Source of the DNA: Purpureocillium takamizusanense
Lineage: Eukaryota > Ascomycota > Sordariomycetes > Hypocreales > Ophiocordycipitaceae
Direction of reading: 5' to 3'
Length of the DNA: 64,000 nucleotides
Assembly: GCF_022605165.1 (NCBI RefSeq)
Contig: NC_063076.1
Location: 744,001 to 808,000, forward strand
In this document: positions 48,201-58,212 of the stretch, one piece after another
Layout: each line of letters begins with the position of its first letter
Numbering within the stretch: the stretch's first letter is position 1
Position numbers and translations under genes: made by a program
The notes under the pieces: generated by a model
The model's input: only the letters and a program-made list of their open reading frames with translations
Databases searched by the model: none
What the model was told of the DNA's origin: nothing

Positions 48201-48222
48201 GAAGCTTGTAGGTTCAAGCTTC
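48201..48222. repeat. Perfect 8-bp inverted repeat (hairpin)
   Basis: GAAGCTTG and CAAGCTTC flank a 6-base loop TAGGTT. It resembles a tRNA T-arm at first sight (GGTTCAA) but no A-box or acceptor stem accompanies it. It may be a transposon or terminator hairpin; function unknown. Confidence 0.6.
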
Positions 48223-48374
48223 CAGTTCGCTAGCTAGACGGGCTCTAATACCCCATGGTTCGGGGGCGTCACGTGCGTGCCCCAATTCTCTGCCTGGGTC
48301 CGCGTGTGTGCGTTCTGTCCTAGCACTTTATTACACTGTGGCTTGCGTTGCGAGAGCAGACGTTTTTTTCTGCG

Positions 48375-48920
48375 TTCGCATTTCTAATATTCTTATAAGT
48401 CGCCCTATAGAATAGGCTAAAAGAGATATAGTTACTAAGACAGGAAGATAAAAATGGAATAGCATAAGAAAGTATATTCTCGAGCTTATATAACTCGAAG
48501 ACTAATTTTTTTAGAGATAAATTAACCTAAAGAGGAAACGCGGTAGTTTTCGCCTTACTCTTATATAGAAATTAAGTTATATAATAGGCTAATAATTATA
48601 GTAAAAATAAACCTATAGTAAAAAATAGTAATGAAGATAATTATATTACTGCTAAGTTTTAAAATTCTATAGATAAATTTTTAGATAGGGTAGCATATAT
48701 TATAAATCCTCCTAGCTATTAATTAGTTAGGTAACTTTAATCCTATAGCTCCGTAGAGATAGTCCTATTATATCTATAACTATATTAGGTATATTAATAC
48801 GTTTATTAATTTAGGTATAATTACTATATAAAATATAATATACTAAGATATATACTTATTATAGTAAGACATATATTTAAGATAATATAGGTAAGGTTAA
48901 TTAATTATATATATATAATG
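48375..48920. mobile_element. AT-rich RIP-like island, probable degraded transposon
   Basis: About 550 bp with an abrupt change to very AT-rich sequence, dominated by TA-containing steps (TATA, TTAG, CTATAG) and with stops in all frames, inside an otherwise GC-rich region. This is the footprint of repeat-induced point mutation in a former repeat. It directly abuts dispersed-repeat copy B. The original element cannot be identified by eye. Confidence 0.65.
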
Positions 48921-48924
48921 ATGA

Positions 48925-49045
48925 GTAATGCTAGGGGCACAACTATGTTTTGCTGCGTGCATAACCTGTCCCCATATTTCTGGGCCCGCGCCCCACCCCC
49001 AGACCGCGCCAGCCATTTTTGGTGCGCAGGCATGGGAGTCGGGAC
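48925..49045 (-). repeat. Dispersed repeat, copy B
   Basis: On the minus strand this reads CCCATGCCTGCG, ACCAAAAATGGCTGGCGCG and then a G-rich run, matching copy A near 8.65 kb. It continues on the minus strand into a CACGCAGCAAAACATAGTTG block and then the AT-rich island. The first part of the open frame upstream of the SRPK-like gene overlaps it, so that frame should not be extended into the repeat. Confidence 0.6.
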
Positions 49046-49062
49046 GAGACTGGCGCGCCGCA

Positions 49063-50646
49063 ATGCACATCTCCATGATGGCGGCGTTGGACAGTTTACC
49101 AAGGTCGTCTTGCTCTATAGTGTCGACAATTCGTCACTCGTTCAAATTTGTCAGGTTGCAGCCTATGCATCTGTGCCGAAGAATGTCAGCGTGGAGAAAT
49201 CTCGACTGCCCCTTTCGAAGTCCCGACCGCGAGGCGGCCGCTCCTGAGAAGCCACGGTCGTTTCCTACCAGAGGATTCAAACTCATTGATCAAGATGTCA
49301 AGGTAGAGGAGGAAGAATTACCAGATTATGTGGCCGAACGCTTTTACCCAGTGCGTCTTGGAGAAATGATTCATGACCAGTATCAGACCATTGCCAAGTT
49401 AGGATTCGGGAGCTCGTCCACAATCTGGTTGGCCCGGGATCTCAAGTATGTATGCACTACTTCAGTGATTAGGAGGTTTTTCTAACAGAAATCACCATGG
49501 GAATCATCGTTATGTCTCGCTCAAGTTCTATGTCCACACATCTGGTTTTCAGCGAGAGCATGACCTCTATAGGGAGATGGCTACAATCTTTGCAAAGACA
49601 GCAAATCCAGGCAAGAACAACATTCGAGAACTTCTTGATTCGTTTGAGATCGATGGTCCCTGCGGAAAACACGTCGTGCTTGCCTTCCAACCTGCCCAAA
49701 TGAGTCTGCGAGATATGAAACTCGTCTTCCAGAAAGACGGCGGGTTCGGTGAGACATTTGTCAAAGGAGTGGTACAAGAACTTCTCAAGGCTCTAGACCT
49801 CCTCCACAGCGAGGCTCATATCGTTCATACGGGTAACCACTCCTTCACTCGCGCTCTCCAGAGTGCTTAAAAGCCTATGCTTACTGCTCAAAGATGTTCA
49901 TCCCGGAAACTTACTTCTCGGGCTGAACGATGATTCCGCGTTGCGCCCCCTCGAAGATCAGCAGTTTACATCTCCGGTCTCTCGGAAGAAAGTCACGGAC
50001 GATAGAGTTATCTATCTGTCTCAATTGATACGTCCGAAACCTGGGCCCATGCTGCTTTCAGACTTTGGCGAAGCACGCTCTGGCCCCGGTCCACATGCTG
50101 GGGATATCATGCCTATCCAATATCGCGCTCCTGAGGTTATTATGTGCTTAAAATGGAGCTACGCCGTCGATATCTGGAGTGTGGGGCTGATAGTACGTGC
50201 CCTTCATGCTCCACTGTTTAACACTTAGTCTAACGTTCTGAGCCTGTAGGCGTGGGGTCTACTGGGGCCAAAGCATCTTTTCACAGCAGAAGATAAAGAT
50301 GGGGATATGTACGATGCTGCGCATCTTGCCGAATTTATTACAGCGATAGGGCCGCCTCCACTGAGCTTTTTGAAACGAAATCCCGAGCGGGCTGCTGACT
50401 TTTGGGATGAGCAAGGTGAGCCTTTTTAGGAATACCTGAAACTGGGTACTAGAAGCTAACCTTGCAGCAGGTAACTGGCTAGGACTAGCACCAATACCGA
50501 GGAATCGGACCTTAGAGCGGCTGGAGGATCGGCTTGAGGATAACTCTCGCTATATCAGCTTTCTTCGAAGGATCCTTACCTGGGAGCCTGAGAAACGACC
50601 GACTGCTAGGGAGCTGCTTCAAGATCCATGGCTCCGCTCCGACTAG
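49063..50646 (+). CDS. SRPK-like protein kinase (fungal expanded group)
   Basis: Serine/threonine kinase resembling SR-protein kinases, which fungi have expanded into many lineage-specific copies; the target is unknown. Five exons inferred: to 49445, 49489-49832, 49894-50192, 50250-50415 and 50471-50646, with introns of 43, 61, 57 and 55 bp, about 455 residues. Motifs: glycine loop LGFGSSSTIWLA, VSLKF with the ATP-binding Lys, HTDVHPGNLLLG catalytic loop rebuilt across intron 2, LSDFGEAR, YRAPEV and DIWSVGL. The spacer of classic SRPKs is short here. The start is uncertain: ATGs at 49063, 49075, 49165 and 49183 are in frame, and sequence upstream of 49045 is repeat. The last acceptor is a tandem CAGCAG. 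Confidence 0.83.
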
Positions 50647-51492
50647 CGGACAGGAGCATGGGTGTCCCCTTCCGGAGTTCCTCCCACGCTTTCTCTCATC
50701 ACACAGCTTTCTAGCCCTGCCACTGGACGCATTCGCCTGTTGAGGGGCGCGCATCTGATGAGCCCAACGGAGGGCGGCATATCACACTTCTCCCCTGTAA
50801 ACATCTAACAGCACCAAGTGGGGGGAGGGCTTATAGGCGACTTCACCACACCTCTTGCCTTTGGAGTCCATCGCCACCTTAACAGCGCAATGGAAGAACT
50901 TTGGAGAGCTTCATATTCCATTGCAAAGCTGTGCCCGATGGCAAGACCACGTGTTTTTCAGCAGGGACCCCGTGTAGAAACAGCTCTGCTGTCTCTGAGT
51001 GACAGGAGGAGCTCAGCGACGCGATGATCCTTCCCACGACGCGCCGACGCGCCGAAAAAGAGAACCTTACAAAGCTATGCAAGTCAGTGCAGTAAGCTTC
51101 AATAAGCTGAATCAGAGATATAACGCGCAATTCTATGTCTAAATGCAGTAGAGAGGGAGCTGCTATGAGTATAACTATCGCAATCATCTCCCGTCTCAGG
51201 AACTATCTACCCATTGCCTATTGGTTAGTTGGTTAGTGTTTCATTACGCTTCTAGAGACCTAACGGGTCACGTGGCGCCAATATGACCTGCCTTATGTCT
51301 GAGGCACCTATATAGGGTTGAGGATAGTATAAATAGTTCCTAATGCAATTACAGTTTCCCGTCTCTCGTAGCTCTAGCCGATAATAGAGGCAGCCGAGCT
51401 GGGCCTTGGGCATCAAACATGAGCCACCGAACATCCCAGGCACCTCCTAGACCTCATCAAGAGCTCTCCCTCTCCGACCGATTCCCGCAGCC
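50647..51492. other. Intergenic interval with candidate core promoter
   Basis: About 0.85 kb holding the 3' UTR of the SRPK-like gene and the promoter of the kinase-like gene. No gene is supported. Confidence 0.5.
51309..51336 (+). promoter_or_regulatory. Candidate TATA boxes of the kinase-like gene
   Basis: TATATA at 51309-51314 and TATAAATAG at 51328-51336, about 157-184 bp upstream of the ATG at 51493. Position and sequence fit a core promoter; this is inference. Confidence 0.35.
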
Positions 51493-52620
51493 ATGGGCTC
51501 GACCATCCAACGCACCATATCGACCCAAGCACGCCAAGATTGGCCACCTAGAGTCGTTTCGGTGTTGACCGGCGGCGATGTCGATAATGATAGCACGGTT
51601 TCTGTAAGGTACAACGGCAGGTGCTTCCACATCCACATGTCGCAGCGTTTCCTCCGCAACTCGCCGATTGCCACTGCCCTGTATCTCAAATACCTCCGAG
51701 CCATCCAGCCCGATGGCCCTGGCGAGTTCGACGGCATCCTCGATGAAGACGTCTACTCATGGATTGTCGGACTATTTTCGCCAATATTCAAGCGATTAGC
51801 ACCAGATCCATTTCCCTCCTTTGACCCTGATGCAATTCGCGGCGGTCTAGCGACACCTCTGCTCTCGGAGTACCTCTTTCCCGACACCTTCGGTTGCCGC
51901 CTCGACGCCGAGGATGAAGAGTTCATACCGCGGCATACTGACAACCATGGTGGCCTCGTCCCGTCCCGGACCTGGCTTGATGACGGCGTTCTGGACGAGC
52001 TCGAGCAATGGGCTCGCTTCTTCGACCCTTCGGACATTGAAGTCTACTTCTCCAACCCAGAACACGCGCTGGACAGGATGCCTACGTTGGTAAAGGTCAG
52101 ATTGGATGGTGTCGGACAGCCAACGACCTGCTTCTTCAAGTCCTTTGGATCTGGTATAACCGGCGGTCCCCTCAACAGGGAACTCGACGTCTATAGGAAC
52201 ATTCACACGTCCGGCCTGAAGGAAGACACAATGGTTGGACGTCTCGTCGGCGTAGTTCACGAGAATAAGCATGACAGCACACTGGGCTTGCTGCTGCGGT
52301 ACATTGACCACCGTGGGACGCTCTATGACGCGGTGCAAGGTAACCCGCCTGGCCAACTTCGGCACAAGTGGGCGGCACAGATCGAGAAAGCGGTGCACGA
52401 GCTGCATCGTATTGGTAGTGTTTGGGGCGATGCGAAGCCGGAGAATGTACTCGTTGACCGAGACGACAACGCTTGGATAACCGACTTCGAGGGCGGGTAT
52501 ACATATGGCTGGGTTGATCCTGGCGTTGCAGGGACGGTGGAGGGGGACCTGCAAGGCTTGCAACGAATCATCAGATTCATCTTTGATGGGCCGCAGGGCG
52601 ATATTGAGAGGGTTCCTTAG
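51493..52620 (+). CDS. Fungal kinase-like protein (APH/atypical kinase type)
   Basis: Intronless, 375 residues. The N-terminal ~170 residues match nothing I know. The C-terminal half is a kinase-like fold: VKVRLDGVGQPTTCFFKSF in the N-lobe position, ELDVYRNIH, LGLLLRYIDHRGTLYDA as hinge, VWGDAKPENVLVD as catalytic loop (Asp313, Lys315 and Asn318 kept; Trp311 in place of the His of HRD) and ITDFEGGYT, where DFG reads DFE. Such genes form large families in filamentous ascomycetes, with unknown substrates. Retained Asp and Asn leave activity possible. Confidence 0.75.
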   Translation: MGSTIQRTISTQARQDWPPRVVSVLTGGDVDNDSTVSVRYNGRCFHIHMSQRFLRNSPIATALYLKYLRAIQPDGPGEFDGILDEDVYSWIVGLFSPIFKRLAPDPFPSFDPDAIRGGLATPLLSEYLFPDTFGCRLDAEDEEFIPRHTDNHGGLVPSRTWLDDGVLDELEQWARFFDPSDIEVYFSNPEHALDRMPTLVKVRLDGVGQPTTCFFKSFGSGITGGPLNRELDVYRNIHTSGLKEDTMVGRLVGVVHENKHDSTLGLLLRYIDHRGTLYDAVQGNPPGQLRHKWAAQIEKAVHELHRIGSVWGDAKPENVLVDRDDNAWITDFEGGYTYGWVDPGVAGTVEGDLQGLQRIIRFIFDGPQGDIERVP

Positions 52621-53111
52621 ACTAGAGAAAAAGGGCTCTACGAATAATACTACAGCTCGAGAAAGCGTGCTCTTTTCTTTGTAAAAAAAACGAGCGTACT
52701 GTGAATGCAGACAAAAGTCATCATTTCAATCATTCCCTATCCAGGATCCGAACCCCATACCCCAGTTGCAGTTGCAGTCTCAAACCCAATGCAGCGGCGC
52801 ATCCCTAGTTATAATACAAGAATCCGACATGGCCGAGGCCAGCGTGGCGGCAGCTATCCACCGCGTACCTCTGCTTCCCTCGAAATGACCTCAAACGCGC
52901 GCCGAGAATGCAATCCAATCATGCCCGCAAGCACGCACTCCGTTTTCCGCCGCGACCTCATCACCCAAATCCAAGACCCGTAAGTCTTAGGTACCGACGG
53001 ACGAGCGCGAGCTATCACGAAGCCAACGATGCCGAGCGCTGGAATCCATGCTGACCTTGTCCAAATTGCTACCCGTCTTCGACCGACTCAACAGGAGCCC
53101 GCCGGCTTCAA
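52621..53111. other. Convergent 3' interval
   Basis: About 0.5 kb between convergent genes; no feature recognised. A GGATCCGAACCCC stretch near 52744 recalls a tRNA T-arm but has no matching remainder. Confidence 0.45.
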
Positions 53112-56100
53112 CTAGGCAGCATCGTGGATGCCTTCCCAAGTAAAGTTGTCACTGTTGCTGGTCACATCCCGTACCGTCATACCGGTGATGTTTAGCACCG
53201 TCATCTCTACCTCCTCCTCCGTCATCGCTTGTCCGGCGGCCTTTTGCCCCTCCAGGACATCATAGAGGCTGTAAATCTGGTCGTTCTTGACCTCGAGGCG
53301 CTTCAGCAGCGTCCGGATGCCCTCTGCGAGAGAAAGCCTGTCACGCCGACCGATAGACTTGTCCGCGCCGTTATATGCTGCCTGCATGCGAGAAAGCTCG
53401 AGCTGCATATGATGGGACTCATCTTCCAGGCCCTTGATGACGAGGGCCAACGCGTGACCAGGGGCTTGCGAGGGCCGCATCGTCGGATCGTCCGCGGTCA
53501 GGTCGCGGTCGGTAACGGGCACTGGCCGGGGAACGGTGACGCGCTTCTTGCCCGAAGCGGCTTCGGTCGCGGAGATGACACCACGGTGCGATGTGATTCT
53601 AGTGCAAACTATGCAGTTGCGACAATTATGCTCGCACAGTCCATCCAGCACGCGGCGTGCATCCTTAGAGAGCGCCGGGCAGGTGTCGTGATTAAGCTGC
53701 TTCGCATGCTGAGCGGCTAGATCAGTCTCCAGAATGATCTTTTGTGAAGTTTGCGAAGTACGGCGGATTTTATGAGCTTGGCCAGCCTGGTCCTGCAATT
53801 GCTGCGACTGGCGTTGGTTTTTCAGAGATAGGTTCAGGGAGATGGCCTGATCTTCAGTTGGGTTGTCCATCGACTGCAGGCCAGTTGTGTCATCAACGTC
53901 GTTGAAAGGGTCCATGACCGGGCCCTTCTGGCTGTGTTGCGAGTTTGAGCGACTGCGGCGCTTGCTCTTGTTTGCCACATTCCTGTCGCTTTGCGTCGTC
54001 GTTTCGGGTATGGAGAATGCAACCTTTTGACCCTGGGTAGTCTGTTTTGGCTTGCTCTTGGTCTTCTTCGTCTCGCGGGTCGTATCCCGAGCTGATATTG
54101 CGTTAACGTGGGTTGTTGGCGTCTTGTAGCTTTGGGAAGTGAGCTCGGGCTGGATAGGAACATCTTTGGTCTGGGTGGCCTCGGTCGGACCAGACTCATT
54201 CGTGTCTATTGTAATATCCGGAACGAAGAAGGCCGACGTCATGTTCTCCTCTGTCTCCTCGTCAAGACGGGCAGAGAAGTCGTCCTTGGGAATTGGGCGG
54301 CAGTGGTCGAGTTGCTGCTTCAACAGCTCAACGTCATCTTTGAGCTTCAGATTCTCGTCGTGCAGGTCGTGAATGCTGCGCTCGAAGCCAGAGTTTTCAC
54401 GACGTAGCATCTTGTTTTCGCTGAAGTACTTGTCGTTGTGACGAACAAGGCTCTCGTTGTCCTCCTGCAGGGTCGACTTTTCCTGACGCAAGGTGTCGAT
54501 CTCTTCACGGGCAGCGTCAAGCTCGTGTTGGGCTCCGTCTAGGTTTTCGCGCAGGCTCTCAATCTCCTCGGACATGGACTCGTTGTTCGCACGAAGCGAC
54601 TTGTTCTCGCTCACAAGAGAGCCATCCTCGCGTCGCGCGCTCTTATAGTGCGATCGGAGTGACTCAATCTCTTCCTCCAGCTCTACTTGCCTCTGGCGAA
54701 GAGCCTCGTTGTCCTTCCGCAACGTTGAGTTCTCGAGCTCGAGCGCGTCGCGCCCATTCTTCAACGAGATGAGATCGCGGCGTAACGTGTCATTGTCCTG
54801 TCGCATCTGGTCCGTCGTCTCTTGCTGCTTATGCGAAGACTCCAGCGCCTTTTCTCTGTGGCTCAATTTGCGCGTGAGCTTGCTGATATCGTCGCAAGCG
54901 CTCTGTAGTCTGCTGACAGCGCGGTCTCGCTCGTGGGCAAGTGAAACGTTCTCGAATTCTTTGTCGCTATACTTTCGCGTGGCCTGGTCCAAGCGAGTCT
55001 GTAATGCTGCAACTTCTATTTCCAATTCTGCGGCCACAGCAGTCAGCTCCCGGCTCAAATGCGAGGCTCTGTGGTCAAGACTTACGATTCTTACGGGCCA
55101 CGAGCTTGTCGTCCGCGTAGCCGTCGCCACCAGAGCGCTTGGAGGATCTGAGCTGGGCCTCAAGGTTTTCAACATCCCGCTGGAGGCTCTCAGCATATTC
55201 TTGCACCTTGTCGTGGTGCTCCTGGAGAGAAATAATCTCGTCACGGATCATATCCATGGACACGAAGATCTTTTCTTCATCTTCTGGGATCTGCAATCCG
55301 TCGACCTGGGCGTGTGCAGCGACAGAAGGACGCTCTTGCCGATCGTGCACCTTGCCGTTCTTGACAAAAATGGGAACGCCGTTCTTCATGGAGCCGCTGA
55401 ATTTGAGGGTTCCCGTGACGAAATCACCGAGGTGTGAAACATCGGGCATGAAGAAAGAACGAGCGTGGGACGCGTCATGCCCAGGACTGGTCATAGAGCC
55501 CGGTGACGGGGGGACAGCGGTCAGACTTGACTTGGCGGAAGAGAGCAGCGGCGAGTGGCTGCCACGCTGGTGATCCCTCGACGCGTCTCGTGGTGGAGGA
55601 GACGCGTGTCGTAGGCCATTGAGGGCCTCGGAAATGGACTGTCGCCGCTGGCCAGGTATGGCATGATCTGATGGATTTCGCGCATGTACCTTGGTCAGAG
55701 GGCTGGATTGCCTCACGTTGGCGGCCGTCACATGGCGAGGCAGCGCGTGGGCAGGGGACTTGGAGATGAGGGAGGACAAGTCGGATTCGTTTTCGACACG
55801 CGGCTGCATCTCGGCACGCGCCTTTTTGGATGCAGCCCAAACGTCCTGAGTGGAATCGTCGTTGAGGACGGTCGGGCGGTTGTTCTCCAGCGTGGCCAAC
55901 GGTCTCGTGTCGGTATCGTCATGGTGCGCGTCTCGTGCCTTGGGCAGAGAGAAGAACTCGGGCCATTTGCGATGCGCAGCCTCCCAGTTGATAGGGAGCT
56001 TCTTGGACGCGGTGATGCGGGCAATGTCCTCGTTGAGTCGGCGCGTCGACTCACCGTCGGGGTCGGAGAAGACGGAGGACATGGTCGGGCTGACGGTGCC

Positions 56101-56205
56101 ATGGGAGCCGGTGGAGGAGGGCGGAGAGTTGAAGGGATTCGCGCGGTTCGCATTCATCTCCCTTAAGATGCGTGAGCGATACCTGTTAGCTGTGTCGGTC
56201 TCCAT
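53112..56205 (-). CDS. Spindle-pole-body coiled-coil protein, Ppc89/Cep57-like
   Basis: Two exons, 56205-55086 and 55027-53112, with one 58 bp intron (55028-55085), 1011 residues. Splicing rebuilds KNQLEIEVAALQTRLDQA at the start of a long coiled coil (about 374-620, dense in Glu, Leu, Arg and Asn heptads). The N-terminal third is disordered and rich in Ser, Pro and His. Residues about 889-968 (GHALALVIKGLEDESHHMQLEL through LLKRLEVKNDQIYSLYDVLEG) match the Cep57 microtubule-binding-type domain of Ppc89. A Cys cluster C-x3-C-x2-C-x2-C (CEHNCRNCIVC) precedes it. Proteins of this kind anchor the spindle pole body and septation signalling. ATG 56205 gives METDTANRYRS before MNANRANPF; ATG 56157 is the alternative. 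Confidence 0.82.
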
Positions 56206-58212
56206 GGCTGTCGTCGGATCACGCGTCGTCGAGCGGAGCGCGATTGCGGCAAGCTTGGAGCCAATGGAGACGAGGTCGGACACGCGTGAGCGTGTACTAC
56301 GTGTTGTGGGAAAGCAATGCGGCTCGAAGATCTATGAAGCAGGCAGTGCAAAAGGATGCGAGTAGCTGGTGCGCGTCGCGAGGTATATCGAGGGGGGCTC
56401 AGTGGAAGTCGGAAGGAAGAGTGGAGGAGGATGTGTGTGTGTGTGTGGATGATGAGCGTCAGGAAGCAGGCAAGCCCGGGCCGTTCCTGCTCGTCCAGAT
56501 TTGGAGCAAAGTAAACAAGCCAGACGCGGTAAGTGGGGACTGGGGAGGATGGAGGCTCCAGCCACAGCAGATCGGCAGGCACCCCCAGGGCACCGCCACA
56601 TGGGGCGTCGACAAGGTGTGTGCGGTTATCCCACTTTTGGCCCTTTGGGGTGCCTCTCCGTCCAAACCTTGTCAGGAATCATCAAACCGACTCTGTGTCA
56701 GCCCGATGCGCACATAGAGAAACACGCCGTTTCAGCATGCAGCTGAAGTGTCCAAACGACCGTCGCCGGCCACGACCAACACGCACTTTGAGTGGCCTAC
56801 TGCAGCCTCACGCCCATGTGCGGACGCTTCGTGCCGTATGAGGCCATCGAGACGGTGCGGACAGTGGCATCACACGCAATCATGACTTGACATTTCGTCT
56901 CTTGACCCAATCACCCGAGCCGGACATGCGATGGCATGGAAAGCACGTAGCGACCATCCGAGGACCAGGACACATGCCGCGGCTTGGGGCGACCAACTGC
57001 TCCTGGCCTCGCGATCCTCGGGGTCAGAACCACCCGATCAAGTCTCATCAGTGTTGAGGAGTCGAGTGGCGACCGTGATGGCTCGACCCGAGTTGTGGAT
57101 GGGCTTGCTTCGAACACCAAGTTACCATACCAACACACACATGCCTGCTGCTGGCCCGATGCGAACGGAAAAGTCTCCCGCCACGGCACGGCACCAGCTA
57201 CAGTAGGTTGGTTCGCACCGCGCGCACAGGGCCAAGTCCACGCGAGGCCGTCTTGTGCCCGGGCGCCAAGCAGGAGCGTCGCATCGTTGCAGGGCTCGTC
57301 AGGAGACAGGCGGGGGACGGGACAATGCAGTCGCACAGATCGACCTGCCCCTGCGTGTGGGATATTGGGGCAATTCGTTTCGCGTTGCACAGCGTCGCGC
57401 ATCTTGGATGTCACTGGCAGCGCCTGTGAGATGCCGCCTGCGCGCTTCGAGTTGCGAGGCCGCTGTCGAGTTGTTGTTGACCTGTTGTCGTTGCGCCGTC
57501 CGAGGATTTGAGTCTTACTACCCACGCCCAAGACGTGAGCGTGAAATAGCCCCCAACTAGCTCGACATGACCATAGTTAATCTAGTTTAGTAGCAGCTTC
57601 TCGAGGTCAATCGACTCGAAGCCGCACCGGCGTCCATGGTCGCGTGTTGCCGGTGCCGCGCCGGCTGTCCCGCGCCGCGCCGGCATTGCATTGCATTGAC
57701 CACCCCCGCAACACGCCTCCTGACCTGCGCCCCGACGCCATGGACATCCCCATCGCCCTCACTGATGAACTCAGCTTCAACTTTTGCCATCACACATACT
57801 TTAATATCAGCGACGCAGGCTGCCGACTGGTCACACCACACAGTCCCGAACCGAGCGCTGCGCATCAGGATCCTGCAGGGGACCGTACGACGACTAGAGG
57901 CCCGCTGACCCCCTTCGGCCGGCATGCCCTGACGGCTCCAGGTCTTGCTCACTATCGCCGCCCCGCGACTGCGGTTGGGTTGAATCGTATCAGATTTCGT
58001 CCGGCCCCTGCATTGCAATCATGACCGCCATCCCGTGTACCTGTTGCTGCCACCCGGACCGCCGTCTGGACGGCGGCCAGCAAGATGAGCCGGGCCCCAA
58101 GTTGAGACATAAATCTGGGCTTCCACCTCCTGCTGGCGCCGTGCTGCCTTTACATGCCAGCGCATTCCATCCACGGAAACGCGCATCTTGGGCTTCTCTT
58201 GCCAAACACACC
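56206..58212. other. Intergenic interval, 2.0 kb
   Basis: Between the divergent spindle-pole-body gene and GH76 gene. Several 100-200 codon frames exist on both strands but show no motif; nothing is called. A GCCGCGCCGG-type direct repeat lies near 57655-57682. Confidence 0.5.

Larger units (their letters stand above)
47888..49062. other. Repeat-rich interval
   Basis: About 1.2 kb containing three 19-bp tandem repeats, a perfect small hairpin, an AT-rich RIP-like island and dispersed-repeat copy B. No gene is supported. Confidence 0.65.

Noticed and set aside
52735..52765. Minus-strand GGGGTTCGGATCC resembling a tRNA T-arm
   Set aside because: The remaining cloverleaf cannot be formed from the adjoining sequence.
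56206..56283. Extension of the Ppc89-like frame to 56283
   Set aside because: The frame opens there with GTG, not ATG; the first true ATG is 56205.
57587..58018. 143-codon minus-strand frame upstream of GH76
   Set aside because: No motif and overlapped by equally long frames on the plus strand; probably chance in GC-rich DNA.
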